Translations under genes and position numbers: made by a program
Notes under the pieces: model-generated
The model's input: the letters and a program-made list of their open reading frames with translations, nothing else
Databases searched by the model: none
Told to the model about the DNA's origin: nothing
Shown here: positions 44,712-53,323 of the stretch, in pieces
How positions within the stretch are numbered: position 1 is the stretch's first letter
Layout: the number at the start of each line of letters is the position of its first letter
Assembly (NCBI GenBank): GCA_023511295.1
Contig: JAIMBT010000002.1
Span: 153,444 to 217,443 of the forward strand
Source of the DNA: Alicyclobacillus sp.
GTDB lineage: Bacteria; Bacillota; Bacilli; Alicyclobacillales; Alicyclobacillaceae
Direction of reading: 5' to 3'
DNA: 64,000 nt

Positions 44712-45320
44712 ATGCAACTCGTCCTCGCGTCCACCTCCCCGCGCCGCCGCGAGCTGCTCGAACGCGTCGGCTTGCGGTTTGCGGTGGAGCCAAGCGGGAT
44801 CGACGAACGAGCGACGGCAGCGCCGTCCCCGTCGCAACTGGTCGAGCAACTCGCAGTACAGAAAGCCGCGTCCGTCGCTGAGCGCCATCGGGCGACCGGA
44901 TCGAACGCCCTGATCATCGGGTCCGACACCGTCGTCTCCCTGGACGGCGAGGTTCTGGGGAAACCTCGCGACGCAGCCGAAGCCGTGCAGATGCTCCGCA
45001 GGCTGTCCGGCCGTTGGCACGAAGTCCACACAGGCATCGCCCTCGTCCCGTCGTGGACGCTCAAAGCCGTGTCCGACGTCTGTCGGACACGCGTGCGGTT
45101 TGCCGAGTTGTCTGAGACGGAGATTGAGGCCTACGTGGCCTCCGGTGAGCCGATGGACAAAGCAGGCGCCTATGGGATTCAGGCGCTCGGTGCACTGCTC
45201 GTCGCCGAGATAGAGGGGGATTACTTCACGGTCATGGGATTGCCGCTGCGCCGGCTGTACGAGTTGCTGCAGACCTTCGGCGTAACGGTGTGGACGACGG
45301 CCGGCGAACCTGCCCCATGA
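44712..45320 (+). CDS. maf: Maf-like nucleotide pyrophosphatase
   Basis: A 202-residue Maf/YhdE house-cleaning enzyme that hydrolyses non-canonical nucleoside triphosphates such as dTTP/UTP analogues. Motifs are LVLASTSPRRRELL at the N-terminus, IIGSDTVVSLDGEVLGKP, and AGAYGIQALGALLV. ATG 44712 is preferred over ATG 44706 because the AGGAGGG at 44698-44704 is seven bases from the former and only one from the latter. In Bacillus maf sits before mreB or radC, but here it converges on a LiaF-like gene. Confidence 0.93.
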   Translation: MQLVLASTSPRRRELLERVGLRFAVEPSGIDERATAAPSPSQLVEQLAVQKAASVAERHRATGSNALIIGSDTVVSLDGEVLGKPRDAAEAVQMLRRLSGRWHEVHTGIALVPSWTLKAVSDVCRTRVRFAELSETEIEAYVASGEPMDKAGAYGIQALGALLVAEIEGDYFTVMGLPLRRLYELLQTFGVTVWTTAGEPAP

Positions 45321-45347
45321 GTGCGGCTCGGCGCCTCCGTCACAAGG

Positions 45348-46076
45348 TCACAAGTCGTCCACTCCTGGCCGCTCGGGGCGCTCCATGACCCGAATGCCCC
45401 CGAGCAGCGCCGTCCCGTGAATGTAGATGGTCGGCCTGGTCTCCGGGTCACCTGACTCGGCGCTGTGCGACGTGACCACGCCGCCATACTGCTGCCCGAA
45501 CAGCGTCATCCCGCCGAGCACACATGTACCGCGGCAAACCACGTGGGTCCGAGCGGGTACGATGATGTCGATGCCGCCCATGAGGGTGGTCAGGACCAAC
45601 GTGACGTCCTCATCCGGACGCTCCGCGCGGCGAAGGTCGAGGTGGATGCCGCCCATCAGCGCCCAGTAATCGCTGCTGCGCAAGACCCACCCGGGATGGC
45701 GTCGCGAGATACCGCTCATGATGGCCCACGACCGGCCGCCCTTCCCGCCGCTGGCCAGCATCTCCACCCCGACGACTATCAGGGCCACCGGCCAGATGAC
45801 GTCCCACGCGGAGTGCACCGGCAGGCGCCAGATACCGGCGCGCGACAGGCCCATGAGCAGACCGACCGCGAGCAACCCCAGACCCGTCACGACGCGGCTG
45901 AAACTCCACACCCGCATGTCGGCAAGGAAAGCGATGCCCGCGACTCCGAATACCAAGGGCCAAAAGTAGGTCGACAGCATCTGCCAGGGATGGATATGAA
46001 CGACGCCCAACGCGCTCATCAAGATGACCGCGCCGACCCCCACCAACACGGCGCCGAGCATCCACCGTCCGCGCAT
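45348..46076 (-). CDS. LiaF-like membrane protein
   Basis: A 242-residue protein with four N-terminal helices (about residues 5-25, 35-52, 58-75 and 85-105) followed by a soluble domain that resembles the LiaF/DUF2154 cell-envelope stress domain (IHLDLRRAE, TLMGGIDIIVPARTHVV, GTALLGGIRVMERP). LiaF inhibits the LiaRS two-component system in Bacillus; no liaRS genes are adjacent, so the role here is uncertain. The start has AGGAGGT upstream. Confidence 0.8.
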   Translation of the reverse strand: MRGRWMLGAVLVGVGAVILMSALGVVHIHPWQMLSTYFWPLVFGVAGIAFLADMRVWSFSRVVTGLGLLAVGLLMGLSRAGIWRLPVHSAWDVIWPVALIVVGVEMLASGGKGGRSWAIMSGISRRHPGWVLRSSDYWALMGGIHLDLRRAERPDEDVTLVLTTLMGGIDIIVPARTHVVCRGTCVLGGMTLFGQQYGGVVTSHSAESGDPETRPTIYIHGTALLGGIRVMERPERPGVDDL

Positions 46077-46287
46077 CCTTCTACCTCCTGACGCGGCCCA
46101 CCCGGTCCGTTGGCCCGGGCCCGCCGCTTGGCGGTCCATCATCGGCTGAGGCGCGGGCGCGCCCAGCCGACCTAGCTGGATTGTACCCGGCCACGGGGAT
46201 TCGCGGTACCGCCCTACAGACGAATCGCGCCTCCGCCTGCGGACGGAGGGCGCGACGGTTGTCCGAGCAGCGGGCCGCCTGTGCCGC

Positions 46288-47181
46288 TCAGCCGACCCGG
46301 TCCAGGCTGCGGCAGTCCTCGGAGCAGTAGCCACCCATCCGGGCGCGGCAGTCTGTACACACAAGGTGCTGAAAGTGGCAGGCGTCGCGCCGGCAGTTGA
46401 TGAACTGTTCCGTCGGCGCACCGCAGTGGAAACAGCGACCGACGATGGTATCTTCCTCCTGGTTGACGGGGATGACGATCCGCTCGTCGAACACGTACAA
46501 CTTCCCGTCGAACAACCGCCCGCGCACCTGCGGGTCTTGCGCGTACGTGACGACCCCGCCGTCCAGCTGCGCGACGTCGTGGAAGCCCGCTTCAAGGAGG
46601 TAGCCGGTCAGCTTCTCACAGCGGATTCCGCCGGTGCAGTACGTGAGAATCCGCTTGTTCTGGTACCCGTCGAGGTGCTCGCGAATCCACGCCGGAAAAT
46701 CGCGGAACGTCCGCACGTCCGGGCGGATGGCGCCGCGGAAGTGGCCGACGTCGTACTCGTAGTCGTTGCGGCCGTCGAGGACCACCACGTCGTCGGAGAC
46801 GAGCGCTTCCTCGAGCGCCGCATGGAACGCAGCCGGTGACAGGTGCTCCCCGGTGCGGCGAGCCGGATTGACGGGCAAATCGGAGCGAAACGTGACAATC
46901 TCCGGGCGCACGCGGACCCGCAAGCGTGGAAACACGTGACCGTCCGCCGCGTCCACCTTAAACGGCATCGTCGCAAACCGCTTGTCCGCACGCAGGGCGT
47001 CCATGAACGCTGCGGTGTCCGCCGTACGCCCGGATACCGTGCCGTTGATGCCTTCCTCCGCGACGATGATGCGCCCCCGCAGCCCTCGCTGTCGGCAAAA
47101 CCGCTCCAGTTCGTCCGCCAACGCAATCGGCGACTCGACGTGGACGAACTGGTAGAACAGCAACACTTGATAGGTCGACAA
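46288..47181 (-). CDS. trhO: tRNA uridine(34) hydroxylase, rhodanese type
   Basis: A 297-residue YbfQ/YceA-family protein, an oxygen-dependent enzyme making 5-hydroxyuridine at tRNA position 34. It has an N-terminal ferredoxin-like domain (IIVAEEGINGTVSG), the rhodanese domain with active Cys in LTYCTGGIRCEKLTGYL, and a Cys-rich C-terminus (CFHCGAPTEQFINC, then three more Cys pairs) that likely binds zinc. The TTG start at 47181 is chosen from an AGGAGGT ten bases upstream. It lies 71 bases after hemQ in the same orientation. Confidence 0.9.
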   Translation of the reverse strand: MSTYQVLLFYQFVHVESPIALADELERFCRQRGLRGRIIVAEEGINGTVSGRTADTAAFMDALRADKRFATMPFKVDAADGHVFPRLRVRVRPEIVTFRSDLPVNPARRTGEHLSPAAFHAALEEALVSDDVVVLDGRNDYEYDVGHFRGAIRPDVRTFRDFPAWIREHLDGYQNKRILTYCTGGIRCEKLTGYLLEAGFHDVAQLDGGVVTYAQDPQVRGRLFDGKLYVFDERIVIPVNQEEDTIVGRCFHCGAPTEQFINCRRDACHFQHLVCTDCRARMGGYCSEDCRSLDRVG

Positions 47182-47252
47182 CGACGCTTCCACCTCCTGT
47201 ATCCGCAACTCGGAACCTAGTCTCAGCGGCGTGGTTGTCCGTCCCGTCGTCC

Positions 47253-47999
47253 TCACACCTGCAACATCGTGGCGAGGGCTGTATCGGTGAGCGGCGCGCC
47301 GACGTAGAACGGGCCGAACTCGCCGAACCGCGCACTGGCCTCGTCGAAGCGCATCTCGTAGACCAACTTCTTGAACTGCAGCGGGTCCTCCGCGTACAAG
47401 GTGACGCCCCACTCCCAGTCGTCAAACCCAATCGACCCAGTGATGATCTGCCGCACCTTCCCCGCGTACTGGCGGCCAATCAGCCCGTGACTCTTCATCA
47501 TCTCACGCCGCTCTTCCATGGAGAGGGTGTACCAGTTGTCGCCAAGGAGCCGCCGCTTGTTCATCGGGTAGAAACAAACATGCTGGTCTTTCGGGAGCAC
47601 CGGTTTCAGGCGCCCCTGCAGGTACGGGTCGGTCTCCACGTCGACCCCAGGCTTGGCTAAGTACGCCGACAGTTCGACCACCGAGACGTAGCTGTACGCC
47701 GGAACGGTGAAGTCCGCAAAGCGCGTTTTCGCAAACCGGTGCTTCACCTCATTCAGTTCCTCGATGCTTGGGCGCATGTGCAACCAGAGCAGATCTGCCT
47801 TGCCTCCCGCCACGGCGTATTGGCCATAGGACCCGCGCCGGCTGGCTTCATCGTCGGCGAGGCCGGCCACCCATGCCTTAAGGTCTGCCAGCGCCGCGCG
47901 GCGCAACTCGGAACTGGCCTGCTTCCACAGAGGCCAGTTCATGCGCCGAAAGTCGTGGTACGCGTACCACCCGTCCAGGGTTGAAACGGCTTCACTCAT
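47253..47999 (-). CDS. hemQ: Coproheme decarboxylase
   Basis: A 248-residue chlorite-dismutase-family enzyme that converts coproheme III to haem b in the Gram-positive pathway. The proximal His lies in MMKSHGLIGRQYAGKV, the catalytic Tyr in FTVPAYSYVSVVELSAYL, and the conserved C-terminal stretch is TGSIGFDDWEWGVTLYAED. The start MSEAVSTLDG at 47999 is preceded by AAAGGAG inside ccdC. It overlaps the ccdC stop by eight bases, linking haem synthesis with cytochrome biogenesis. Confidence 0.95.
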   Translation of the reverse strand: MSEAVSTLDGWYAYHDFRRMNWPLWKQASSELRRAALADLKAWVAGLADDEASRRGSYGQYAVAGGKADLLWLHMRPSIEELNEVKHRFAKTRFADFTVPAYSYVSVVELSAYLAKPGVDVETDPYLQGRLKPVLPKDQHVCFYPMNKRRLLGDNWYTLSMEERREMMKSHGLIGRQYAGKVRQIITGSIGFDDWEWGVTLYAEDPLQFKKLVYEMRFDEASARFGEFGPFYVGAPLTDTALATMLQV

Positions 48000-48495
48000 A
48001 AACGGTCGAACTCCTTTCCTGCTCGGAAATGCGGCGCGCAATCCGCCGGTACTCCAGAAACATCGCAATCCGCCACGGCAACAGCATGCCAAAGGCGAGG
48101 ATAAAGAACAGCGCCCCCGTCTGCGGCAGGGTCACGAAGCGCTGGACGTAGTCGTGGAGAATCGTCCGCAGCACCAACAACACCAGCAACACGACAATGA
48201 AAGCCGGAGAGCGTTTCAGGTAGACGTCGGTCCCAACCGCGTGCATCCGGGAAGTTGCAATCAGCGGATAACAGAGCAATACGCCGACCAAGAACGCAGC
48301 CCCCGCGTACAGGAACGAGACGTGCGTCTGTGGCGCCAGAAACATGAGAAACCCCGTCGCCATGCCGAGCGGGGGAATCAAAATTTTCCGGGCGTTCGTC
48401 GGCTTTTGCGACGCCTTCAGGCGAATGAAGATGACGGCAATCGCAAAGCAGAACGCCGCAATGGTGCTGATCCAATCTGCAAGGCCCCCGTGCAA
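47992..48495 (-). CDS. ccdC: CcdC family membrane protein
   Basis: A 167-residue protein with about five helices, matching Bacillus CcdC by RKILIPPLGMATGFLMFL, DVYLKRSPAFIVVLLVLL and FFILAFGMLLPWRIAMFLEYRR. CcdC is encoded with ccdA in Bacillus cytochrome c biogenesis clusters, but its biochemical role is unknown. The TTG start at 48495 has AAGGAG nine bases upstream. It overlaps hemQ and is divergent from folD. No ccdA is in the window. Confidence 0.85.
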   Translation of the reverse strand: MHGGLADWISTIAAFCFAIAVIFIRLKASQKPTNARKILIPPLGMATGFLMFLAPQTHVSFLYAGAAFLVGVLLCYPLIATSRMHAVGTDVYLKRSPAFIVVLLVLLVLRTILHDYVQRFVTLPQTGALFFILAFGMLLPWRIAMFLEYRRIARRISEQERSSTVYE

Positions 48496-48628
48496 AGGCA
48501 GCCACTCCTTTCCGGGCTCAACCCGCGGCAGCGGTCGTGCAGCGCCGATACCCCGCGGTGACGTTGCACGACACATCCCTCGCGGTCTCATTGTACGCCC
48601 AGATGTCAACTGCGGCTGTGGCAGAAGA

Positions 48629-48657
48629 TCGACATGTTCCGCAGGGGCCGCTATACT
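48629..48657 (+). promoter_or_regulatory. Promoter of folD
   Basis: TCGACA, 17 bases, TATACT, ending about 48 bases before the folD start. Confidence 0.5.
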
Positions 48658-48705
48658 CGCAGGTGACACATGGAATCGACGAATGGAACCGAAGGAGGAA
48701 CCGCT

Positions 48706-49551
48706 TTGGGAACCCACCCGCTGCTCATCGAAGGTAAACCTGTCGTCGACGCTATCTACCGAGATCTCCGCATCGCGATAGAGCAACTCGCCGCACACGG
48801 CGTCGTCCCGTGTCTGGCAACCGTCTTGGTGGGGGATGACGCCGCTTCGGCGACGTACGTGCGGATGAAAGCAAACGCTTGCAAAAAACTCGGCATGCAG
48901 TCCCAGCGCGTCCACCTGCCCGCCGAGACGACGACGCAACAGTTGTTGCAGGTGATTGCCGACCTGAACAACAACCCGTCCGTCCACGGCATCCTCCTGC
49001 AACATCCGGTACCGGACCAGATTGACGAGCGGGCTGCGTTCGACGCCATCGCGCCGGAGAAAGACGTGGACGGCGTGACGAGCGTCGGGTTCGGCCGGAT
49101 GACCTACCAGGTGCCCGCGTACGTGTCCTGCACGCCGCAGGCCATCCTGACGATGCTCGACCACTACCGGATTCCGATGGCCGGAAAGCACGCTGTCGTC
49201 GTCGGCCGCAGTGCCATTCTCGGAAAGCCCGTGGCGATGCAGCTGCTCAACCGCGACGCCACCGTGACCATCTGTCACTCGAAGACCGTCGACCTGCCCG
49301 CGCATCTGGAGCGCGCAGACATCGTCGTCGCTGCCGTCGGAAAGCCCCGCTTCATCCAGGGGTCCTGGTTGAAGCAGGGCGTGGTCGTGATGGACGCGGG
49401 CTATAACCCGGGCAACGTCGGAGATGCCGACTTCGAGTCGTGTGTCCTGCGCGCGAGCGCCATCACGCCGGTCCCGGGCGGCGTTGGCCCAGTCACCATC
49501 GCGACGCTCTTGCAACACACTGTACGAGCGGCCGTTGCTCAGACGAAGTGA
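48706..49551 (+). CDS. folD: Bifunctional methylenetetrahydrofolate dehydrogenase / cyclohydrolase
   Basis: A 281-residue FolD interconverting methylene-, methenyl- and formyl-tetrahydrofolate. It has the catalytic segment ATYVRMKANACKKLG with the key Lys, ILLQHPVPDQI and PEKDVDG. The NADP-binding region is VVVGRSAILGKPVAMQLL, with Ala-Ile where most homologues have Asn/Arg-Ile-Val, and the C-terminal signature is TPVPGGVGPVTIATLL. The TTG start is supported by AAGGAGG seven bases upstream. It is a single gene. Confidence 0.95.
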   Translation: MGTHPLLIEGKPVVDAIYRDLRIAIEQLAAHGVVPCLATVLVGDDAASATYVRMKANACKKLGMQSQRVHLPAETTTQQLLQVIADLNNNPSVHGILLQHPVPDQIDERAAFDAIAPEKDVDGVTSVGFGRMTYQVPAYVSCTPQAILTMLDHYRIPMAGKHAVVVGRSAILGKPVAMQLLNRDATVTICHSKTVDLPAHLERADIVVAAVGKPRFIQGSWLKQGVVVMDAGYNPGNVGDADFESCVLRASAITPVPGGVGPVTIATLLQHTVRAAVAQTK

Positions 49552-49611
49552 GTGCAGGTTGCCGGACCGCCGATGCCGCCGCCTCGGCCCCATCTCGATC
49601 CGGCCGTCGGC

Positions 49612-50877
49612 TTACACTGTAAACTGTGCGAGTACCTGCTCACACTCGCTGGCGGTCGCTGCAAGGCGGCGCGCCATGTCGGCCACGGCCGCAATCGCCG
49701 CGCGGTGCTCCAGAATCTCCTGTGCGGCCGCCTGAATCTGGCGAACATCCCGCTCTTGGAGCGTCCGCACTTCCTCTGCGGACTGCGCTGCTCGGCGAGC
49801 GTTTGCGAGCAGCCCGTCGGTCGTCGCCGACACCTCCTGCATCTGACCCGTGACCTCGGTCACGGCGGCGACGATTCCGGCAAACCGCTCGTCGACGGCC
49901 GAGGCAGTGGCGATGGTCTCGGCGTACGCCTGCTGCCCTTGGTCGACCTCCGCCGCCGCTTGGGCCGCGGCTGTCTGGATGTCGGAAAGCCGCTCCCCGA
50001 TGTCCTTCGCCGCCTCCGACGACTGTTCGGCCAGAATGCGGATCTCCTCTGCCACCACGGCGAATCCGCGCCCTTGCTCCCCTGCTCGAGCGGCTTCAAT
50101 CGCCGCGTTCAGCGCCAGCAGGTCGGTCTGATCTGCAATCCCGAGGATGGCCTCGACAATCTCGTCGATGGCCTGTGTCTTGGCCGTCAAGACCTGCACG
50201 GTATCCCGCATCCGCCGCATCGTGTCGTCCAGTGCGCGCATTTGGTGAACGACCTGGCCCAACTCGGCAATCCCGGTGGCCGCCATCGCATCCGCATCCA
50301 CCGCAGAAGCCGATACCATGCGGGCGCTCGCCGCCACCTGTTCAACCGCCTCCACAATCTGGGCGACCGCATCGGCCATCTGGCCGATGGTGCCAAACTG
50401 TACATCCGCGTCCGCGGTGACGGTGCGCATCGCCTCGGACAGGTGTGCGGTGGTCTCGTAGGATGTTCCGGCCGTCGCTTCGAGTGCGGACGCAGCCGTT
50501 TGAACGTCCGTCACGGTGCTTGCGGACGCCCGCACCAGGCGAGACAACTTGTCCACCATCCGGTTGAGCCCTGCCGCAATTCCTCGCAGTGCCCCGACGC
50601 TTCGCTCATCCAAGTGGCGTGCAAGCGTCCCCTCGCCGACCCCTTCCACAAACGACAGGATGCGGGGAATCGCAGCCATGAAGCGGCGGTGGTTGACGAA
50701 GCTGATGCCTGCGCCGACCACCATCGCGCATGCGGCGACAAACAAGAGGGTCCACACCAGCATCCATCCCTGAATGTGGTTCATCGCGGCGACGCCGAGG
50801 CCAATGAGGACGGCTCCGCCACCCGCGAACACCATGGTGCGCATCAGATACTTCCACAGGGACAACTGATTGTCCAC
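49612..50877 (-). CDS. Methyl-accepting chemotaxis protein with minimal extracellular part
   Basis: A 421-residue chemoreceptor-like protein. Two membrane helices (about residues 12-33 and 38-62) are joined by only a few residues, so there is no extracytoplasmic sensor domain. A HAMP-like segment is followed by a long coiled-coil signalling domain with the conserved hairpin tip [32 protein letters not shown]. The GTG start at 50877 follows GGAGGG. It may sense membrane or cytoplasmic signals. No other che genes are in the window. Confidence 0.87.
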   Translation of the reverse strand: MDNQLSLWKYLMRTMVFAGGGAVLIGLGVAAMNHIQGWMLVWTLLFVAACAMVVGAGISFVNHRRFMAAIPRILSFVEGVGEGTLARHLDERSVGALRGIAAGLNRMVDKLSRLVRASASTVTDVQTAASALEATAGTSYETTAHLSEAMRTVTADADVQFGTIGQMADAVAQIVEAVEQVAASARMVSASAVDADAMAATGIAELGQVVHQMRALDDTMRRMRDTVQVLTAKTQAIDEIVEAILGIADQTDLLALNAAIEAARAGEQGRGFAVVAEEIRILAEQSSEAAKDIGERLSDIQTAAAQAAAEVDQGQQAYAETIATASAVDERFAGIVAAVTEVTGQMQEVSATTDGLLANARRAAQSAEEVRTLQERDVRQIQAAAQEILEHRAAIAAVADMARRLAATASECEQVLAQFTV

Positions 50878-50914
50878 GCCGCTTCCCTCCACGCACCGCC
50901 CTCCAGCTGGCCCC

Positions 50915-51178
50915 TCAGCTGGCCGGTTCAATCCGACAGACCACGGTACCAGGTGTCACCGCGTTTCCCGCCGGCACGACAATCTCCCGCAGAACGCCGG
51001 CGACCTCGGCCGGAATCTCCACGTTCACTTTGTCCGTTGTCACCTCGAGCAGCGGCTCGTCCAATGCGACCGTATCGCCTTCCTGTTTCAACCAATTGGC
51101 GAGCAGGCCTTCCTCGACACTTTCACCGAGTTGTGGAAGCGTCACCTCAACCCATTTGCCCATCTGCGCTTGTTCCAT
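50915..51178 (-). CDS. Free-standing lipoyl domain protein
   Basis: An 87-residue single lipoyl/biotinyl-carrier domain resembling the outer domain of 2-oxo-acid dehydrogenase E2 subunits. It reads [20 protein letters not shown] at the N-terminal hammerhead and [15 protein letters not shown] with the modifiable Lys in TDKV. It stops right after the domain (CRIEPAS), with no subunit-binding or acyltransferase domain. Starts at 51178 (MEQAQ) or the internal ATG (MGKWVEV) are both possible. No E1, E2, E3 or glycine-cleavage genes are adjacent. It ends 37 bases before the chemoreceptor start. Confidence 0.85.
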   Translation of the reverse strand: MEQAQMGKWVEVTLPQLGESVEEGLLANWLKQEGDTVALDEPLLEVTTDKVNVEIPAEVAGVLREIVVPAGNAVTPGTVVCRIEPAS

Positions 51179-51329
51179 CCCTTTCGATTCGTTCTGCTCG
51201 CTGCCTGGGCATCTGGCGGCATCGTCCATCGGCTGTCCGGCTGACGCTGGTCGCCTCATCCGTTTCTGCCGCGACGCCCGCCATGGAGACATGCGAGGTT
51301 TGGAGTCATGGTATCACAACCAGAAGCAA

Positions 51330-51983
51330 TCACAAGCGGTCATCGCGGCGGGTGAAAGACTGTGCACGCGGTGCATCGCCGCCGCCCTGAGGCCGCGCGG
51401 TATCCGGAAGCTGTCCGCGGGCGAGTTCGGAGTGGCGGAAACAACTCGTCACGTGGTCCATCACCAAGCCGGTCGCCTGAAGAAAGGAGTAGCAGATGGT
51501 GGAGCCGACGAAGCTGCACCCGCGCCGTTTGAGGTCTTTGCTGAGCGCGTCGGAGAGGGCGGTGTTTACCGGCACGTCGGCGAGCGTGCGCCAGTGATTG
51601 ATGATGGGCCGTCCGTCCACAAACCGCCACAGATAGGCGGCAAAGGATCCAAATTCGTCCTGCAGTTGCCGCACCACGCGAGCATTTCGAATCGCAGCCT
51701 CCACCTTCTGCCGGTTGCGGATGATGCCCGGGTCCTGCAACAGCCGCTCGACGTCTCGCGCGCCGAAGTTGGCCACCCGGTCCACCTCGAACCCCGCGAA
51801 CGCTTCTCGGTAGTGCGCCCGTTTCTTCAATACAGTGTACCAACTGAGACCGGCTTGAGCGCCTTCCAACACGAGGAATTCAAACAGCGTGCGGTCATCG
51901 GTGACCGGCACGCCCCATTCGGCATCGTGGTAGGCGATGTAGAGCGGATCGGCATTCACCCAACCGCACCGGACAAGGGTCAC
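51330..51983 (-). CDS. tag: DNA-3-methyladenine glycosylase I
   Basis: A 217-residue base-excision glycosylase that removes 3-methyladenine. It has the zinc-site N-terminal Cys in RCGWVNADPLYIAYHDAEWGVP, LEGAQAGLSWYTVLKKR with the catalytic-site Glu and Trp, and the C-terminal zinc His in MDHVTSCFRH. The GTG start follows AGGAGGG. The last 25 residues are Arg/Gly-rich and extend beyond the usual end. It is downstream of bshB2 on the same strand but separated by a hairpin. Confidence 0.92.
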   Translation of the reverse strand: MTLVRCGWVNADPLYIAYHDAEWGVPVTDDRTLFEFLVLEGAQAGLSWYTVLKKRAHYREAFAGFEVDRVANFGARDVERLLQDPGIIRNRQKVEAAIRNARVVRQLQDEFGSFAAYLWRFVDGRPIINHWRTLADVPVNTALSDALSKDLKRRGCSFVGSTICYSFLQATGLVMDHVTSCFRHSELARGQLPDTARPQGGGDAPRAQSFTRRDDRL

Positions 51984-52058
51984 GCAACGCCCTCCTCTCT
52001 CGCACGTACGGACTGGTCGAGGCGGTCGTTCTCCTCGATGAACGGCCCGCCACGGGCA

Positions 52059-52090
52059 GAGAGGGGGCCGTCCAGGGACAGCCCCCTCTC
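52059..52090 (-). terminator. Hairpin after bshB2
   Basis: GAGAGGGGGC and GCCCCCTCTC form a perfect 10-bp stem around a 12-base loop, 44 bases beyond the bshB2 stop. No T run follows. Confidence 0.5.
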
Positions 52091-52134
52091 CCTCCGTTCC
52101 AGACGCGACAGTCTGGCATCCCCGCGCGAAACCG

Positions 52135-52833
52135 TCAGGACGACTTCGCCGTCGCCAGCACTTCGTCCACGGGAACCGTCCAAAAAGATTCCTGGCTCTG
52201 GCTCTCGAGATACGAGCGCCGAAACGATTCGTCTTCCGCCATGCGGGCTTCGGTCTGCTTCCACATCGCTTCGGATTGCGAACGATGCGCCCGGATGGCG
52301 GCAAATTTCGTCTCGAGCACGTCGCGGACGTCGAACACCACATCCGGTGGGCCGAGCACCTCACGCGCGTTCTTCGACGATGCCGCGCCGTAAACCGTCG
52401 GCCGCTCGTCCTTCGGCAGGCGACCAACCGCCAGCACCGTCGCGTACGCGAGGGCGTTGTGATCTGGGTGCACACCGTGTCCAGGGTAGTGCGTGATGAC
52501 CACGTCCGGTTGCAACTCGCGCAGGATGGCCTCGATTCGATCCGCCAGCTCCTCGGGATCTTCGAACTCGACCGTCTTGTCCCGCAACCCCAACAGCCGC
52601 AGGTCTTGAATGCCGATGGCCGCGCACGCGTCGCGCAGCTCCTGCTCGCGAATGCGCGGCAGGGACTCCCGCGTGGCGAAGAACGGCTTCCCCATATTCC
52701 GCCCCATCTGACCCAGCGTGCCACAGACGAGTGTCACAGGGGTTCCAGCGCGCGTGAAAAGCGCCAGCGTCCCCGCTTTGCCAAAGGACTCGTCATCGGG
52801 GTGCGGGTACACCACAACAACGTGCTTGTTCAC
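52135..52833 (-). CDS. bshB2: Bacillithiol biosynthesis deacetylase
   Basis: A 232-residue PIG-L/LmbE zinc deacetylase that removes acetyl from GlcNAc-malate in bacillithiol synthesis. Zinc ligands are in VVYPHPDDESFG and the late HPDH of HYPGHGVHPDHNAL. The pairing with yojF identifies it as the BshB2 (YojG) type. GTG 52833 or GTG 52839 may be the start; a GAGGAG site favours either. It could also accept related deacetylation substrates. Confidence 0.9.
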   Translation of the reverse strand: MNKHVVVVYPHPDDESFGKAGTLALFTRAGTPVTLVCGTLGQMGRNMGKPFFATRESLPRIREQELRDACAAIGIQDLRLLGLRDKTVEFEDPEELADRIEAILRELQPDVVITHYPGHGVHPDHNALAYATVLAVGRLPKDERPTVYGAASSKNAREVLGPPDVVFDVRDVLETKFAAIRAHRSQSEAMWKQTEARMAEDESFRRSYLESQSQESFWTVPVDEVLATAKSS

Positions 52834-52905
52834 GGTCACCCATCTCCTCTTCTGCACCGCTCCCGCCTTGCCAACCGACAACGAAGTACCGGACAGGTTC
52901 CGACG

Positions 52906-53256
52906 TCACATCGGGAACGGCGTCGCGCTCAACTCCAGCGCAATGGCCAGGCGTCCCTCGGAATCGTGGCCGGCCATCAGCAGTCGCCCGGCTTCGTCCA
53001 CTTCGAAATCGGTCAGGCCTTCTGCGTACGTCCAGCCGTCTTCCATCTTTAATCCGACGCGGTACGGTCCGTCCCCCTGAATGGACCCGCGTTGATAGCG
53101 GATCTTGCCGTTGCGGATGTACGCACATACCGCCATCGCCTGTTCGTTCCGGTGCGCCGCGTACGCGCCGTTGGTGGTTTCGAGGTGCAGGTACACGTCC
53201 TTCCCTGTAAATGCGTCGAGCGCGGTCTGCACCATCGCCTTGTCAATCGGCCCCAT
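52906..53256 (-). CDS. yojF: YojF family protein, BshB2 partner
   Basis: A 116-residue DUF1806 protein. Family segments are DVYLHLETTNGAYAAH, GKIRYQRGSIQGDGPYRVGLKM and WTYAEGLTDFEVDEAGRLL. In Bacillus yojF precedes bshB2, as here, with a gap of about 70 bases, but its molecular role is not established. A GGGGGTG site precedes the ATG at 53256. Confidence 0.85.
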   Translation of the reverse strand: MGPIDKAMVQTALDAFTGKDVYLHLETTNGAYAAHRNEQAMAVCAYIRNGKIRYQRGSIQGDGPYRVGLKMEDGWTYAEGLTDFEVDEAGRLLMAGHDSEGRLAIALELSATPFPM

Positions 53257-53323
53257 CTGTGTCACCCCCGCCTGATGCAGCGTTTGCCCCCCCGGGTTAC
53301 CGGCCCGGAGGGTTCTATCGCTG

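Noticed and set aside
49552..51390. Open frame of about 612 codons on the plus strand across the chemoreceptor and lipoyl genes
   Set aside because: It runs antisense to two clear genes and their intergenic gap, and its low-complexity composition is typical of antisense frames.
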